DNA of 31,263 bases from a virus: positions 1 through 31,263 of IMG/VR virus record IMGVR_UViG_3300035698_005763. One strand, written 5' to 3'. Below are positions 22,531 through 30,730 of the stretch, in pieces. The stretch's first letter is position 1. The number at the start of each line of letters is the position of its first letter. The position numbers and the translations under genes are program-made. The notes under the pieces were generated by a model that saw nothing but the letters and a program-made list of their open reading frames with translations, ran no database searches and was not told the origin of the DNA.

Positions 22531-22755
22531 ATGGGCGGAGGCAAAAGTCCAAGCACACCAGATCCACCAGAACCAGCACCAACACCATCATATGATAAGG
22601 TGACGGAGCCTGTTAAAGCATCGGTAAGAAATGCTGCAGCTAAGAGGCTGAAGGCAAAGCGGGGGCACGCTGGTAATATCAAGACAAGCCCTTATGGTGC
22701 ACAAGGTATCCCGGCGTTAGGTTTGGGTGCTATCTTTAATAACTCAAAGGCATAA
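22531..22755 (+). CDS. Hypothetical virion-region protein, MGGGKSP N-terminus (74 aa)
   Basis: This short protein starts MGGGKSPSTPDPPEPAPTPS, a Gly and Pro-rich flexible lead, then a basic helix (VRNAAAKRLKAKRGHAG), ending NTSP-like and hydrophobic (GIPALGLGAIFNNSKA). Such Pro-rich leads with basic helices occur in small phage head or ejection proteins. The AGGAG site is 8 nt upstream. It lies 12 nt after the preceding gene and 4 nt before the portal gene. The function is unknown. Confidence 0.6.
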   Translation: MGGGKSPSTPDPPEPAPTPSYDKVTEPVKASVRNAAAKRLKAKRGHAGNIKTSPYGAQGIPALGLGAIFNNSKA

Positions 22756-22759
22756 GAAT

Positions 22760-24475
22760 ATGGCTGAGAAGACGCTAAAACTAAAAGACGCACATGATAT
22801 AGTTTCTCATTTAGAAGGTGAGAGGCAGGGTGTAGAGGACGAGGATTTCAGGCTCATCTCTGAGTACTTGTTAACCCATCGAGGGTTCTGGCCTAAAGAG
22901 GGAGACACTAAAACCTCTATACTACAAAGGGGTAAGAAGAACATCAACCCCGCTGCTACGTTAAGTTTAGAGCGCGCAGCAGGTGGGCTCACAACAGGTA
23001 TGACCCCTGAAGGTCAGCCGTGGTTTAGTTTAAGGTTAGCTGACTCTAAGCTTATGGAGGCCGAGGGGGTGAGAGATCACCTGGCAGAGCGTGAGCGCGT
23101 TATTAACCATCAGCTGAGAAAGAGCGGGTTTTACCAAGCTATTCACGAGTTTAACATTGAGTTGTTAGGTTTTGGAGGAGCTTTGCTGTTTGATGATACA
23201 TCTGAGGAAACTATCTCAAGGTACGAAGACTGCACGGTGGGCACATACTGCATAGCAATGGATTCCAACAATAAGCTGGACACTGTAACACGGAGGATGC
23301 GCTGGAGTGTTAAAGCGTTAAAGGATAAGTTTGGTTTAACGAAGCTGAGTGATAGAGCTAAAAGATTGTTAGAGACAAAACCTTATACTAAAGTTGATGT
23401 GGTGCATGTTGTGCGTCCAAGGGAACAGAGGGACGATACAAAGATTGACAAGCTTAACATGAAGTATGAGTCAATCATGTACGAGGATATGGTAATGGCT
23501 GAGGATGCTCAGGAAGTAAGCAGAGACATCTTGCGTGAAGGTGGATACCATGAGATGCCTTACGACTATACACCCTACACGAGGGTGGGAGACTCAGACT
23601 ACGGGATGGGCCCAGGACATTTAGTACTGTGGCACTCTCAGCAGCTGAACGAAACAGAGCGACAGAAGATTATAGCTTTACAGAAGCTTATCAACCCACC
23701 TATGAAAAAACCTGCGAGTGTGAAGGGTAGGCTGAATGTAGGCCCGGCACAGGAAACGAGTGTAAGTGCTACAGACTCTCAAGGGGTAGCGCCGCTGTAC
23801 GAGGTACCTGTTCAGGGGTACCAAAGCGTACTACAAGAGATTCAAGATGTTATGCTACGGATAGCAGCTGTAACAAAAGCTGACTTATTCTATGATTTAC
23901 CCGCTGAGATGCGGCCCAAGGATATGACTTTAGGTGAGTACATGGAGAGAAAAAGAGAGAGGATGCAGCAGATCGCTCCGGTAGTTTCTTTGTACGAGCC
24001 AAGCGTGTTGGACAGTGTAATAGTACGAGAGAACAACAGAGCAGATAGGCTGGGACTATTCCCTGAGCCGCCTCCTGCGCTGGTTGAAGCCGGAGAGATT
24101 GAGATAGTGTACACCTCAATGGTTGCAAAATCACTAAGGCAGGTAGGCGCAGAGGCTACACGAGTAGTGTTATCAGATGTTAAGGGAATTGTAGACATAC
24201 AAATGGCTGCAGGAGTTAAACCTACAATACTTAATAAGGTTAACCTGCCACAAGCTTTGGATGAGCTGGCAGAAGGATCAGGCGCTCCTGCAAGCATAGT
24301 AAACGATGACTCAGTGTATGAGGAGCTAACAGCGCAAGACGAGGCTGCTGAAGCCGCAGAGATGCAGAATCAGCAAGCGATGGAAGGGGCAGACGCGATG
24401 TCCAAGATGGGCGGAGTGAGCACACAGGGAACGGTAGCAGGGAAAATTATGGAAGGGCAACAGGGGAACGCATAA
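22760..24475 (+). CDS. Portal protein (phage head-to-tail connector family)
   Basis: This 571-residue protein matches the head-to-tail connecting protein family of podoviruses such as BPP-1. It shows GLTTGMTPEGQPWFSLRL, an FNIELLGFGGALLF segment, a YGMGPGHLVLWHSQQLNETERQKIIALQKLINPP segment (typical of the central part), and a C-terminal Met/Gln-rich tail. It forms the dodecameric ring for DNA packaging and tail attachment. I placed the start at 22760 (MAEKTLKL), 4 nt after the preceding stop, instead of the upstream frame at 22727, which overlaps the previous gene. The TAATGG junction couples it to the next gene. Confidence 0.9.
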   Translation: MAEKTLKLKDAHDIVSHLEGERQGVEDEDFRLISEYLLTHRGFWPKEGDTKTSILQRGKKNINPAATLSLERAAGGLTTGMTPEGQPWFSLRLADSKLMEAEGVRDHLAERERVINHQLRKSGFYQAIHEFNIELLGFGGALLFDDTSEETISRYEDCTVGTYCIAMDSNNKLDTVTRRMRWSVKALKDKFGLTKLSDRAKRLLETKPYTKVDVVHVVRPREQRDDTKIDKLNMKYESIMYEDMVMAEDAQEVSRDILREGGYHEMPYDYTPYTRVGDSDYGMGPGHLVLWHSQQLNETERQKIIALQKLINPPMKKPASVKGRLNVGPAQETSVSATDSQGVAPLYEVPVQGYQSVLQEIQDVMLRIAAVTKADLFYDLPAEMRPKDMTLGEYMERKRERMQQIAPVVSLYEPSVLDSVIVRENNRADRLGLFPEPPPALVEAGEIEIVYTSMVAKSLRQVGAEATRVVLSDVKGIVDIQMAAGVKPTILNKVNLPQALDELAEGSGAPASIVNDDSVYEELTAQDEAAEAAEMQNQQAMEGADAMSKMGGVSTQGTVAGKIMEGQQGNA

Positions 24476-24807
24476 TGGCTAAAAGTAATACAGTATTTAT
24501 GGAGGATTATGGGCTGCCTGGTGACACCCCATCGGGGGAGACAGTAGAGGAGAGAGAAAAGAGTTACCATGCGGATTTACATGATGTTGTTAAAACACCA
24601 GAGGGCGCACGGGTAGTATGCTACTGGCTGGAGCGGTTAGGAACATTTGACCCGGCATGGTCAGATAAGAATGCAAGGATGGCGCAGCAGACAGTTCTCA
24701 AAGACGCAGGTAACGAGCTGTTGGACGATTTGGCCGTTGCCCATCCTAACACACATGATGATATCCAACGTATGATGAGAATAAGAAGAAAATTAATAAC
24801 ACCATAA
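24475..24807 (+). CDS. Bbp19-like small phage protein
   Basis: This 110-residue protein has a DLHDVVKTPEGARVVCYWLERLGTFDPAWS segment (about 36-65) matching the Bbp19-type phage protein pattern, in which a short helix is followed by a TPxGxRVxxxxLxxxGxF motif, then a helical C-terminus. In BPP-1-like phages a homologue lies between portal and scaffold, as here. Its ATG overlaps the portal stop. Its role is not known; a head assembly or virion function is likely from context. Confidence 0.68.
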   Translation: MAKSNTVFMEDYGLPGDTPSGETVEEREKSYHADLHDVVKTPEGARVVCYWLERLGTFDPAWSDKNARMAQQTVLKDAGNELLDDLAVAHPNTHDDIQRMMRIRRKLITP

Positions 24808-24841
24808 ACATAAATAATAACAACAAAGAAGGAGTAGTAAA

Positions 24842-25660
24842 ATGGCAGACCTAAACGCACAGATAGATGCAAAGTCTACGGACGCAGCAGATATCGGAGC
24901 CGCAGCACTAGGCAATGAAGCATTAGTTGATGCAGCCGTACTTGCAGCAGCACCTGTAGTAGATCCTGCAGCAGTAGCAGACGGTGTTGAAGTTACAGCA
25001 GCCTCAACAGCAGCAGCCGCATCACAGGCAGCAGTTAAAGCGGCAGACGCAGTAGAAGCAGATACCAAGTGGTATGCAGATCTACCGGAAGAAATGCACG
25101 AGAAGCTTGGCAGCTTTACATCTGTGGAAGACGCGATGGATGCGATTGACAAAGGTGCGAAGTACACACAGGCAAAAAGTACTGATGACTACAAACTGGA
25201 TCTCGGAATCAACGCAGAAGGCGTAGACATGAACACTGTTGAAGATGGCGGCGTTCTTAACCAATACAAAGAGTTCTGTCTTAAACAAGGCATAGCCCCG
25301 GAGCAGGCACAGGAGCAGCTTACCTGGCAGACGAAAAGGCTAGCTGAAGCGCGGACTCAGTTGATTGAGCAGGGCACCGCAGAGCTGAAAGACAGATGGG
25401 GCAGTAACATGGAGCCAAACCGCACGAAGGGCTTTGAAACGCTGGCAGCACTGGACAGAATGATGGACGGAAGGTTAGCACCAGCAATGAAAGCCAATGG
25501 CGCGTTAAATGATCCCATGTTTATCGAAGCATTATATGTAATTGGACAATCAATAGGTGAGGACAGCTTGGGCCGACAAAGACCAGGCGGAGCTGAACCT
25601 GAACCGCTCTCTACTAAAGACGCGTATCAGAAACTGATGGACGATGCGGGGCCGCAGTAG
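24842..25660 (+). CDS. Scaffolding protein candidate
   Basis: This 272-residue protein has an extreme Ala-rich, acidic N-terminal half (residues 12-75) and a helical C-terminal half with WYADLPEEMHEKLGSFTSVEDAMDAIDKG. A WQTKRLAEARTQLIEQGTAELKDRWGSNMEPN segment follows at about 160-195. This layout, directly before the major capsid gene, is typical of scaffolds in T7 and BPP-1-like podoviruses. GGAGT lies upstream of the ATG. The protein should be lost from the mature head. Confidence 0.8.
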   Translation: MADLNAQIDAKSTDAADIGAAALGNEALVDAAVLAAAPVVDPAAVADGVEVTAASTAAAASQAAVKAADAVEADTKWYADLPEEMHEKLGSFTSVEDAMDAIDKGAKYTQAKSTDDYKLDLGINAEGVDMNTVEDGGVLNQYKEFCLKQGIAPEQAQEQLTWQTKRLAEARTQLIEQGTAELKDRWGSNMEPNRTKGFETLAALDRMMDGRLAPAMKANGALNDPMFIEALYVIGQSIGEDSLGRQRPGGAEPEPLSTKDAYQKLMDDAGPQ

Positions 25661-25700
25661 TAAGAGCCTAACAGTAAAAAATTAACAAGGAGAAGTAACA

Positions 25701-26681
25701 GTGGCAACTACATACAATTTAAAAGAAATAGCAAATAAGTTTGCAAAGAAACAGGCAGCTGAGATGGTGGATGATCTCACCGAAGAGACTCCAATTCTGG
25801 AGCGTTGCAGGTGGGAACCCGCCAGTCATAACCTGTGGAACATGGGTGAAAAAGTTAGTGACATCACCGGAGCAGGGTGGACAGATGCCGATGAAGCACT
25901 TTCAAACATGAACGTATCATCTACTCTGATTAAAACAGACCTCACCGTTCTCGGTGGTGAGATGGAGCAGGCAGAGGATACAGTGGATCAGTTTGGTGGA
26001 GCCGCAGCATACTTCGCTAAAAAGGAGCCTCTTATTCTCAAACAGGCCGGAATGGACACCGAAGCCAAACTGTATTATGATAATTGGTTCGCTAAAGCTC
26101 TGGCTGACGGTAACGCAGTGAACGCAGGAAGTACTGCGGCTACCACATACTCCATTGTGATTGTGCGCATGGCAGCTGGTGAGAACGCAGGCTTGTTTGA
26201 TCCTACCGGGTTTGTACAGGGGTCTCTGTTAAAAAGAGCACTCATCAACAACGGAGCACGGTATCACCTGCGAAGCAAAACCGGCGTACTCGGTTATGGT
26301 GTTACTTTGAAGGGTAGATTTGGTTGGCAGAATCTTTCCACTAAATCTGTAGGAGTCATCGCTAACATCGACGCTTCCAATCTCCCTACTGCTATTGAGA
26401 TTGACAATCTCCTGTCGGATGTGAGAGCGCGTCCTGAGACTACAATGATTTTAATGCATCCTAAATGTAAAGCTTTGGCGATAAATGGTTTTAAAGCCAG
26501 CTCGGTACAGGCTGGGATAACCACAATCGCAGGTGTAACTGAGGCACTTACAGCAAGCGCGCTCCAGATGAACGTGATGGATACAAAGTACAACCGGATC
26601 ATTGACTACTGGAATAACATTCCGATCATAACTTCTTACAATATTAAAGATGGTACTGAAGCATATACAACTACCATTTAG
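25701..26681 (+). CDS. Major capsid protein
   Basis: This 326-residue protein is in the correct place between scaffold and cement genes and matches the BPP-1-like (Bbp17) major capsid type: an N-terminal TPILERCRWEPASHNLWN segment, the DLTVLGGEMEQAEDTVDQFG region, FGWQNLSTKSVGVIANID, a WNNIPIITSYNI segment near the end, and a likely HK97 fold. The start is GTG at 25701 with AAGGAG 7-8 nt upstream. There is no obvious N-terminal delta domain or protease gene, which fits use of a separate scaffold. Its downstream 67-bp gap holds no visible promoter. Confidence 0.9.
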   Translation: MATTYNLKEIANKFAKKQAAEMVDDLTEETPILERCRWEPASHNLWNMGEKVSDITGAGWTDADEALSNMNVSSTLIKTDLTVLGGEMEQAEDTVDQFGGAAAYFAKKEPLILKQAGMDTEAKLYYDNWFAKALADGNAVNAGSTAATTYSIVIVRMAAGENAGLFDPTGFVQGSLLKRALINNGARYHLRSKTGVLGYGVTLKGRFGWQNLSTKSVGVIANIDASNLPTAIEIDNLLSDVRARPETTMILMHPKCKALAINGFKASSVQAGITTIAGVTEALTASALQMNVMDTKYNRIIDYWNNIPIITSYNIKDGTEAYTTTI

Positions 26682-26748
26682 CATGAAGTAGTAAGAAGTT
26701 AATTTGAAGTGTTAACGCAAAATAAATAAGTTAATAAGGAGAAAAACA

Positions 26749-27165
26749 ATGTACGACCATAAAATAGTATTTGCAAGTCAGTATTTTTCAGACGGTCAGG
26801 CAGTTCCTGATGACACTAACGCGGATTGTCAAAACGGGTTGAGGGTTGGCGGAGCAGAAGGTAGACTCGCTGTAACCTTTAAGATGGCGACAGCTACCAC
26901 GTTAGCCATCAATACCACAGTAACTATAACCCTCCTGGAGAGTTCAGACGATGCGGTTTCTGATGCTTACGCAGCTATTGACCCGGCAGTAACTGTTGTA
27001 AAAACGTACGCTGCAGAGAAGGTATTTGAAGCAGGCGAGGAGATCGTGACTGTTCTCGTACCTCGTGGTGTTGATAAATGGATACTGCCGCACATCGCGG
27101 TGAATGACGCAGCTATAACCACTGCCGACCTGTTTGACTGTTACCTAGAATACCTTGCCAACTAA
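26749..27165 (+). CDS. Bbp16-like capsid cement protein
   Basis: This 138-residue protein directly follows the major capsid gene, as Bbp16 does in BPP-1. It is mostly beta (DHKIVFASQYFSDGQ, then EGRLAVTFKMATATTLAINTTVTITLLES and VTVLVPRGVDKWILPHIAVN), as expected of a jelly-roll decoration protein that binds the capsid. AAGGAG precedes the ATG. It is followed by a strong hairpin that could reduce read-through into the tail genes, keeping capsid and cement levels high. The assignment rests on gene order and the overall pattern. Confidence 0.78.
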   Translation: MYDHKIVFASQYFSDGQAVPDDTNADCQNGLRVGGAEGRLAVTFKMATATTLAINTTVTITLLESSDDAVSDAYAAIDPAVTVVKTYAAEKVFEAGEEIVTVLVPRGVDKWILPHIAVNDAAITTADLFDCYLEYLAN

Positions 27166-27188
27166 GGTAGGTATAAATAGTAATCATA

Positions 27189-27222
27189 ATATCTGGGGTA
27201 GAGATGCCCCAGATATATTTTA
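27189..27222 (+). terminator. Hairpin terminator after the cement gene
   Basis: A perfect 10-bp stem, ATATCTGGGG (27189-27198) with CCCCAGATAT (27207-27216), has an 8-nt loop, followed by ATTTTAAA. The T-tract is short, so it is probably a partial terminator or a 3'-end stabiliser for the capsid mRNA. Confidence 0.6.
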
Positions 27223-27234
27223 AAGGAGAAAGCT

Positions 27235-27504
27235 ATGGAACAAAAATATTATAAAGTCGTCGGCGATACCACTTACAATGGTAGGCTCGTAAAGCTGGGA
27301 GATGTCAAACCTTTCCCTGTTAAAAAAGATGGAACAACTGGGTTAGAGAATGCGGCTTGTTGGAGTGAAGTTATTAAACCTGTGGAAAAGAAGCCGGAGC
27401 TAAAGAAATCAATGTTTAAGAAACAGCCAGAGAAATCAATGTTTAAGAAACAGCCAGAGAAATCAATGTTTAAGAAACAGCCAGAGAAAAAATCACAAAT
27501 CTAA
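27235..27504 (+). CDS. Hypothetical protein with triple KSMFKKQPE repeat (89 aa)
   Basis: The N-terminal 45 residues (YYKVVGDTTYNGRLVKLGDVKPFPV) look like a small beta domain. The C-terminal third consists of three identical 9-residue units, KSMFKKQPE, at residues 58-84. The tail is strongly basic with Phe and Met, so it could bind DNA or a virion protein surface. AAAGGAG lies 7 nt upstream of the ATG. It is placed between the cement and tail tube A genes, where head completion proteins are expected. No family is recognised. Confidence 0.6.
   Translation: MEQKYYKVVGDTTYNGRLVKLGDVKPFPVKKDGTTGLENAACWSEVIKPVEKKPELKKSMFKKQPEKSMFKKQPEKSMFKKQPEKKSQI
27406..27486 (+). repeat. Three exact 27-bp tandem repeats
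   Basis: The 27-bp unit beginning AAATCAATG is present three times without a single difference. It is in frame and encodes KSMFKKQPE. The perfect identity points to very recent expansion, and copy number could vary between isolates. Confidence 0.92.
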
Positions 27505-27517
27505 AAAGTGAGGCAGC

Positions 27518-28147
27518 ATGTCACTCTTAAAGATATCTAATAAAGCATTAAGACAGTTAGGGGTTGAAGAGATTATGTCTCTTACCCAGCAGGGCAGCAG
27601 ACCCGCAGCACGTTGTAATGCTGCAGTGGTTGGGGTGGTGAAGGAAGTATTAGCGGAACACCCCTTCAGCTTTGCAACGGTGTGGAATACACTGTCTCTG
27701 AACGCAACATCTCCCCCTTTTGGTTATACGTACTCTTACCAGCTCCCCGTGGAGAAAGTAAAGCTTTTCGACATCAGACAGGAGGAGGACTTAAAAACAC
27801 CAGAGATAAACTTTGAGTCAGTAAGAGGGAACGTGGTGTATACAGACGCGACTCCTTGCTATGCCAGGTACACTGTCTACTTTGAGGCCGACTTAGACGC
27901 CGCACCCGCTCTGTTTTTGAAAGCGTGTGCTATGTCGTTGGGGGCTGAGATAGCTTCACCCCTGTCTAAGATGGATAAAATACCTCTAATGGAAAAGCTC
28001 TACCTCTACTACTTAGACAGAGCGATCCGTGCAGACGTATCAGAGAGCTCCGAGAGGCAGCAAGACCCCAACAGAACAAACACTATATTGGCTTCGCGTC
28101 AGTATCCAGGGCAGGTTAATGATGAAATATATGGATCGGAAGCATAA
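27518..28147 (+). CDS. Tail tubular protein A (T7 gp11-like)
   Basis: This is a 209-residue protein of the gp11-like family that forms the adaptor ring between portal and tail nozzle. Supporting segments are KISNKALRQLGVEEI at the start, the EHPFSFATVWNTLSLN segment (about 47-62) typical of the family, YTYSYQLPVEKVKLFDIR, and a central YTVYFEADLDAAPALFLKACAMSLGAEIASPLS helix region. The ATG has GTGAGG upstream. It lies 3 nt before the nozzle gene, the usual order in T7-like tails. Confidence 0.85.
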   Translation: MSLLKISNKALRQLGVEEIMSLTQQGSRPAARCNAAVVGVVKEVLAEHPFSFATVWNTLSLNATSPPFGYTYSYQLPVEKVKLFDIRQEEDLKTPEINFESVRGNVVYTDATPCYARYTVYFEADLDAAPALFLKACAMSLGAEIASPLSKMDKIPLMEKLYLYYLDRAIRADVSESSERQQDPNRTNTILASRQYPGQVNDEIYGSEA

Positions 28148-28150
28148 CAT

Positions 28151-30730
28151 ATGACAACAGCTAATCTATCCTTTGTTGGTGGTGAGATTTCTGATCTTAT
28201 GATGGCTAACCCTAACCAGCCACACTATCAAGCTGGGTGCACCAGCCTTAAAGACGCTGTGTGCATAGCACAGGGCGCAGCTACACGCAGGCCAGGCTGG
28301 ATGTATTTAGGGATGTCAGGCGATCAGACGATGACAAACAATGTCCGGGTGGAGCCTTTCGTGTTCTCTACGTCAGAGTCAAGGGTGCTAGAGTATTATC
28401 ACAATACAATACGTGTGTGGAAAGAAGATGCACTGGTTCAAAGCGGTGGGGGGGACTATGAAGTAACAACTCACTATACCAGTGCGAAGATCCCAGACCT
28501 AAGACACAAACAGTCTGCGGATGTGGTATACACCGCATCACCTTTAGACCCACCTGCAAAGCTTACACGAGCAGACGATAATGACTGGACACCGGAGGAC
28601 ATTGACTTCCTACCGGACACACCAATCCCTACAGGTTTAGCTATTACAAGTGAGGTGGGGATACCCACAACAAACCAGAGGAGTTACAGGTACAAAGTGA
28701 CAGCGGTTGACGCTACAGACGCAGAGGAGAGCATTCCAAGCGCGGAGTCAAACATAACCACGTCAGTACTCAACTCAGTTGATGGTAATTATAATACAAT
28801 AACATGGTGGGCAAATGCTGTAGCGCCTTTAGAGTACAGGGTGTACAGGTACGAGTCAGGGATTTTTGGGTACATAGGCACAACTCAACCAGCTGCAAAC
28901 ATGTTTGCGGGGAGCACACCACAAGCTACGGAGGCTGTGAACCTCATCGACGGTCATACATATGTAATGATGATGGAGGGGACAGGCACTATTGAAGCTG
29001 GCACAGGGTTATCGCCAGTGTTTGGGACAGCTGCTGAGGGCATCCCTCTTATATTTGTGTCTGACACAACAGGAGCAGTAACCTTCACTATAAAGACATT
29101 AGTACCTACACGTTGGCAGCTGACAGACGCGCTGCTGTTTGATGACGATAATATTGTACCAGACTCAGAAGACTCACCTCCGTCAGCTAATGATCCGTTT
29201 GATGGGCCAAATAACTACCCCAGTTTAGTTTATTTAGTAGATCAGCGTGTGGGGTGGGCAGCTCCTATCAGCAAACCTTTCACGCTTAACATATCACCTG
29301 CTGCACTTTTTGAAAGTCTTAGCGCATCAGTGCCACCCTCTGACAGCGATGCTATTGAAGTGACACTGGCGGCTAACCAAGCTGATGGTATTCAATGGGT
29401 GGAGGGCGACAGAGCTTTAATGGTAGGCACAACAGGGTACGAGTGGTCCGTAGGAAAAACGGATGAGCCTATAACCCCCGCCAATGCTACGCAGTTCACA
29501 CGCCAGGGAGGGCACGGAAGTGAAAGTATCCCGGCGCTTGTTACTGGGGACGCTCTGCTGTTTGTGGAGCGTGGCGGTGACGTAGTGCGGGAGATGGTGT
29601 ACAACTTTTCCACAGATAAATATAACCTGCCGGATCTTTCCATCCGAGCGAGTCACCTGTTAGATGGAAAAAGCATAGTATCTTGGTGCTACCAGCTCAA
29701 ACCTTTCTCTATTGTATGGATGGTGCTGGACGATGGAACGATGCTGGGCATGACATATATGCGAGAGCATGAGGTTGTGGCGTGGCATCACCACACAACG
29801 GGAAGCACTATTGCTGGAACTTTTGTTCCTGACGTAATTGAACACATATGCTGCGTTCCGGGTGAGGGGTACGACAGGGTTCACGCAGTTATCAAAAGAT
29901 TATTACCCGGCTCCGCTACACCTGTAAGAACTATTGAAAGAATGGAAAATTACTACATCCGAGAGACAGACTTAACTAAAGCTTTCTTTGTTGACTCCGG
30001 GGTGAAGTTTGACGGGGCTGCGTTGACAACAGCGTTAGATGGTACGCTTTCGGCAGTCACTGGCGCAGCTGTTACACTCACCACAGCCACCACGTTTTTT
30101 GAGGCAACTGATGCGGGGGAAGTAGCGTGGGGGCCAACAGGTAGCATGACTATAACAACTGTTGATAGCGCTACACAAGTCACGGGGGTAGTTACTGCAG
30201 ATTTTGCAGGCACAACTTTAACAGGTGGGCTGTGGGCAGTGAGAAGATCAACACTCACAGCCGTAGCTCCCCACCTTATTGGCGCAACAGTAAGAATATG
30301 GGCTGACGGGGTGGAGCAAGCAGAGAAGGTGGTAGGAGCAGCGGGCACGGTTATCTTAGACACTGCAGCCGATGTGGGGTGTTTAGGTTTAAGAATGATA
30401 TCAGATGTAAAGCCAGTAAGGCCTGAAGTAGCGTCAGCAGCGGACACAACATTAACAAGAATTGCTAAAGTGAGTGCAGCTAAACTCAGGCTGCATAAGT
30501 CCACTGGGGTGAAGGCAGGAAGATCAGACAGTGTAGATGATTTACAGGAGATACTGGCGCATGATTTAGCTGACCCGGTTGCTCCTCGATATGTTGAGAT
30601 GGAAGATGTGAGAACCGACATAGACACAGGATTCACAGATGAATGGGGTTTCACGATAAGGGCGGATAGCCCAGGGCCAATGACCATTTTAGCGTCTGTA
30701 TACGACGTAGAATTAGCGAAGGAGTTATAA
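28151..30730 (+). CDS. Tail tubular protein B / nozzle (T7 gp12-like)
   Basis: This 859-residue protein starts with the typical FVGGEISDLMMANPNQPHYQAGC and GAATRRPGWMYLG segments of podovirus nozzle proteins (beta-propeller lead). A segment at about 164-212 (TGLAITSEVG, RYKVTAVDA) looks like an inserted FN3-like beta domain. Further typical parts are DQRVGWAAPISKPFTLNIS and GDALLFVERGGDVVREMVYNFSTDKYNLPDLSIRASHL, and the C-terminal region has VEMEDVRTDIDTGFTDEWGFTIRADSPGPMTILAS. It forms the distal tail tube. Its stop overlaps the start of the next gene (TAATG). Confidence 0.9.
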   Translation: MTTANLSFVGGEISDLMMANPNQPHYQAGCTSLKDAVCIAQGAATRRPGWMYLGMSGDQTMTNNVRVEPFVFSTSESRVLEYYHNTIRVWKEDALVQSGGGDYEVTTHYTSAKIPDLRHKQSADVVYTASPLDPPAKLTRADDNDWTPEDIDFLPDTPIPTGLAITSEVGIPTTNQRSYRYKVTAVDATDAEESIPSAESNITTSVLNSVDGNYNTITWWANAVAPLEYRVYRYESGIFGYIGTTQPAANMFAGSTPQATEAVNLIDGHTYVMMMEGTGTIEAGTGLSPVFGTAAEGIPLIFVSDTTGAVTFTIKTLVPTRWQLTDALLFDDDNIVPDSEDSPPSANDPFDGPNNYPSLVYLVDQRVGWAAPISKPFTLNISPAALFESLSASVPPSDSDAIEVTLAANQADGIQWVEGDRALMVGTTGYEWSVGKTDEPITPANATQFTRQGGHGSESIPALVTGDALLFVERGGDVVREMVYNFSTDKYNLPDLSIRASHLLDGKSIVSWCYQLKPFSIVWMVLDDGTMLGMTYMREHEVVAWHHHTTGSTIAGTFVPDVIEHICCVPGEGYDRVHAVIKRLLPGSATPVRTIERMENYYIRETDLTKAFFVDSGVKFDGAALTTALDGTLSAVTGAAVTLTTATTFFEATDAGEVAWGPTGSMTITTVDSATQVTGVVTADFAGTTLTGGLWAVRRSTLTAVAPHLIGATVRIWADGVEQAEKVVGAAGTVILDTAADVGCLGLRMISDVKPVRPEVASAADTTLTRIAKVSAAKLRLHKSTGVKAGRSDSVDDLQEILAHDLADPVAPRYVEMEDVRTDIDTGFTDEWGFTIRADSPGPMTILASVYDVELAKEL

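Noticed and set aside
29953-30687. A 244-codon minus-strand frame opposite the nozzle gene.
   Set aside because: It is a low-complexity Val/Ser/Ala/Thr antisense reading of a clear tail gene, with no ribosome site.
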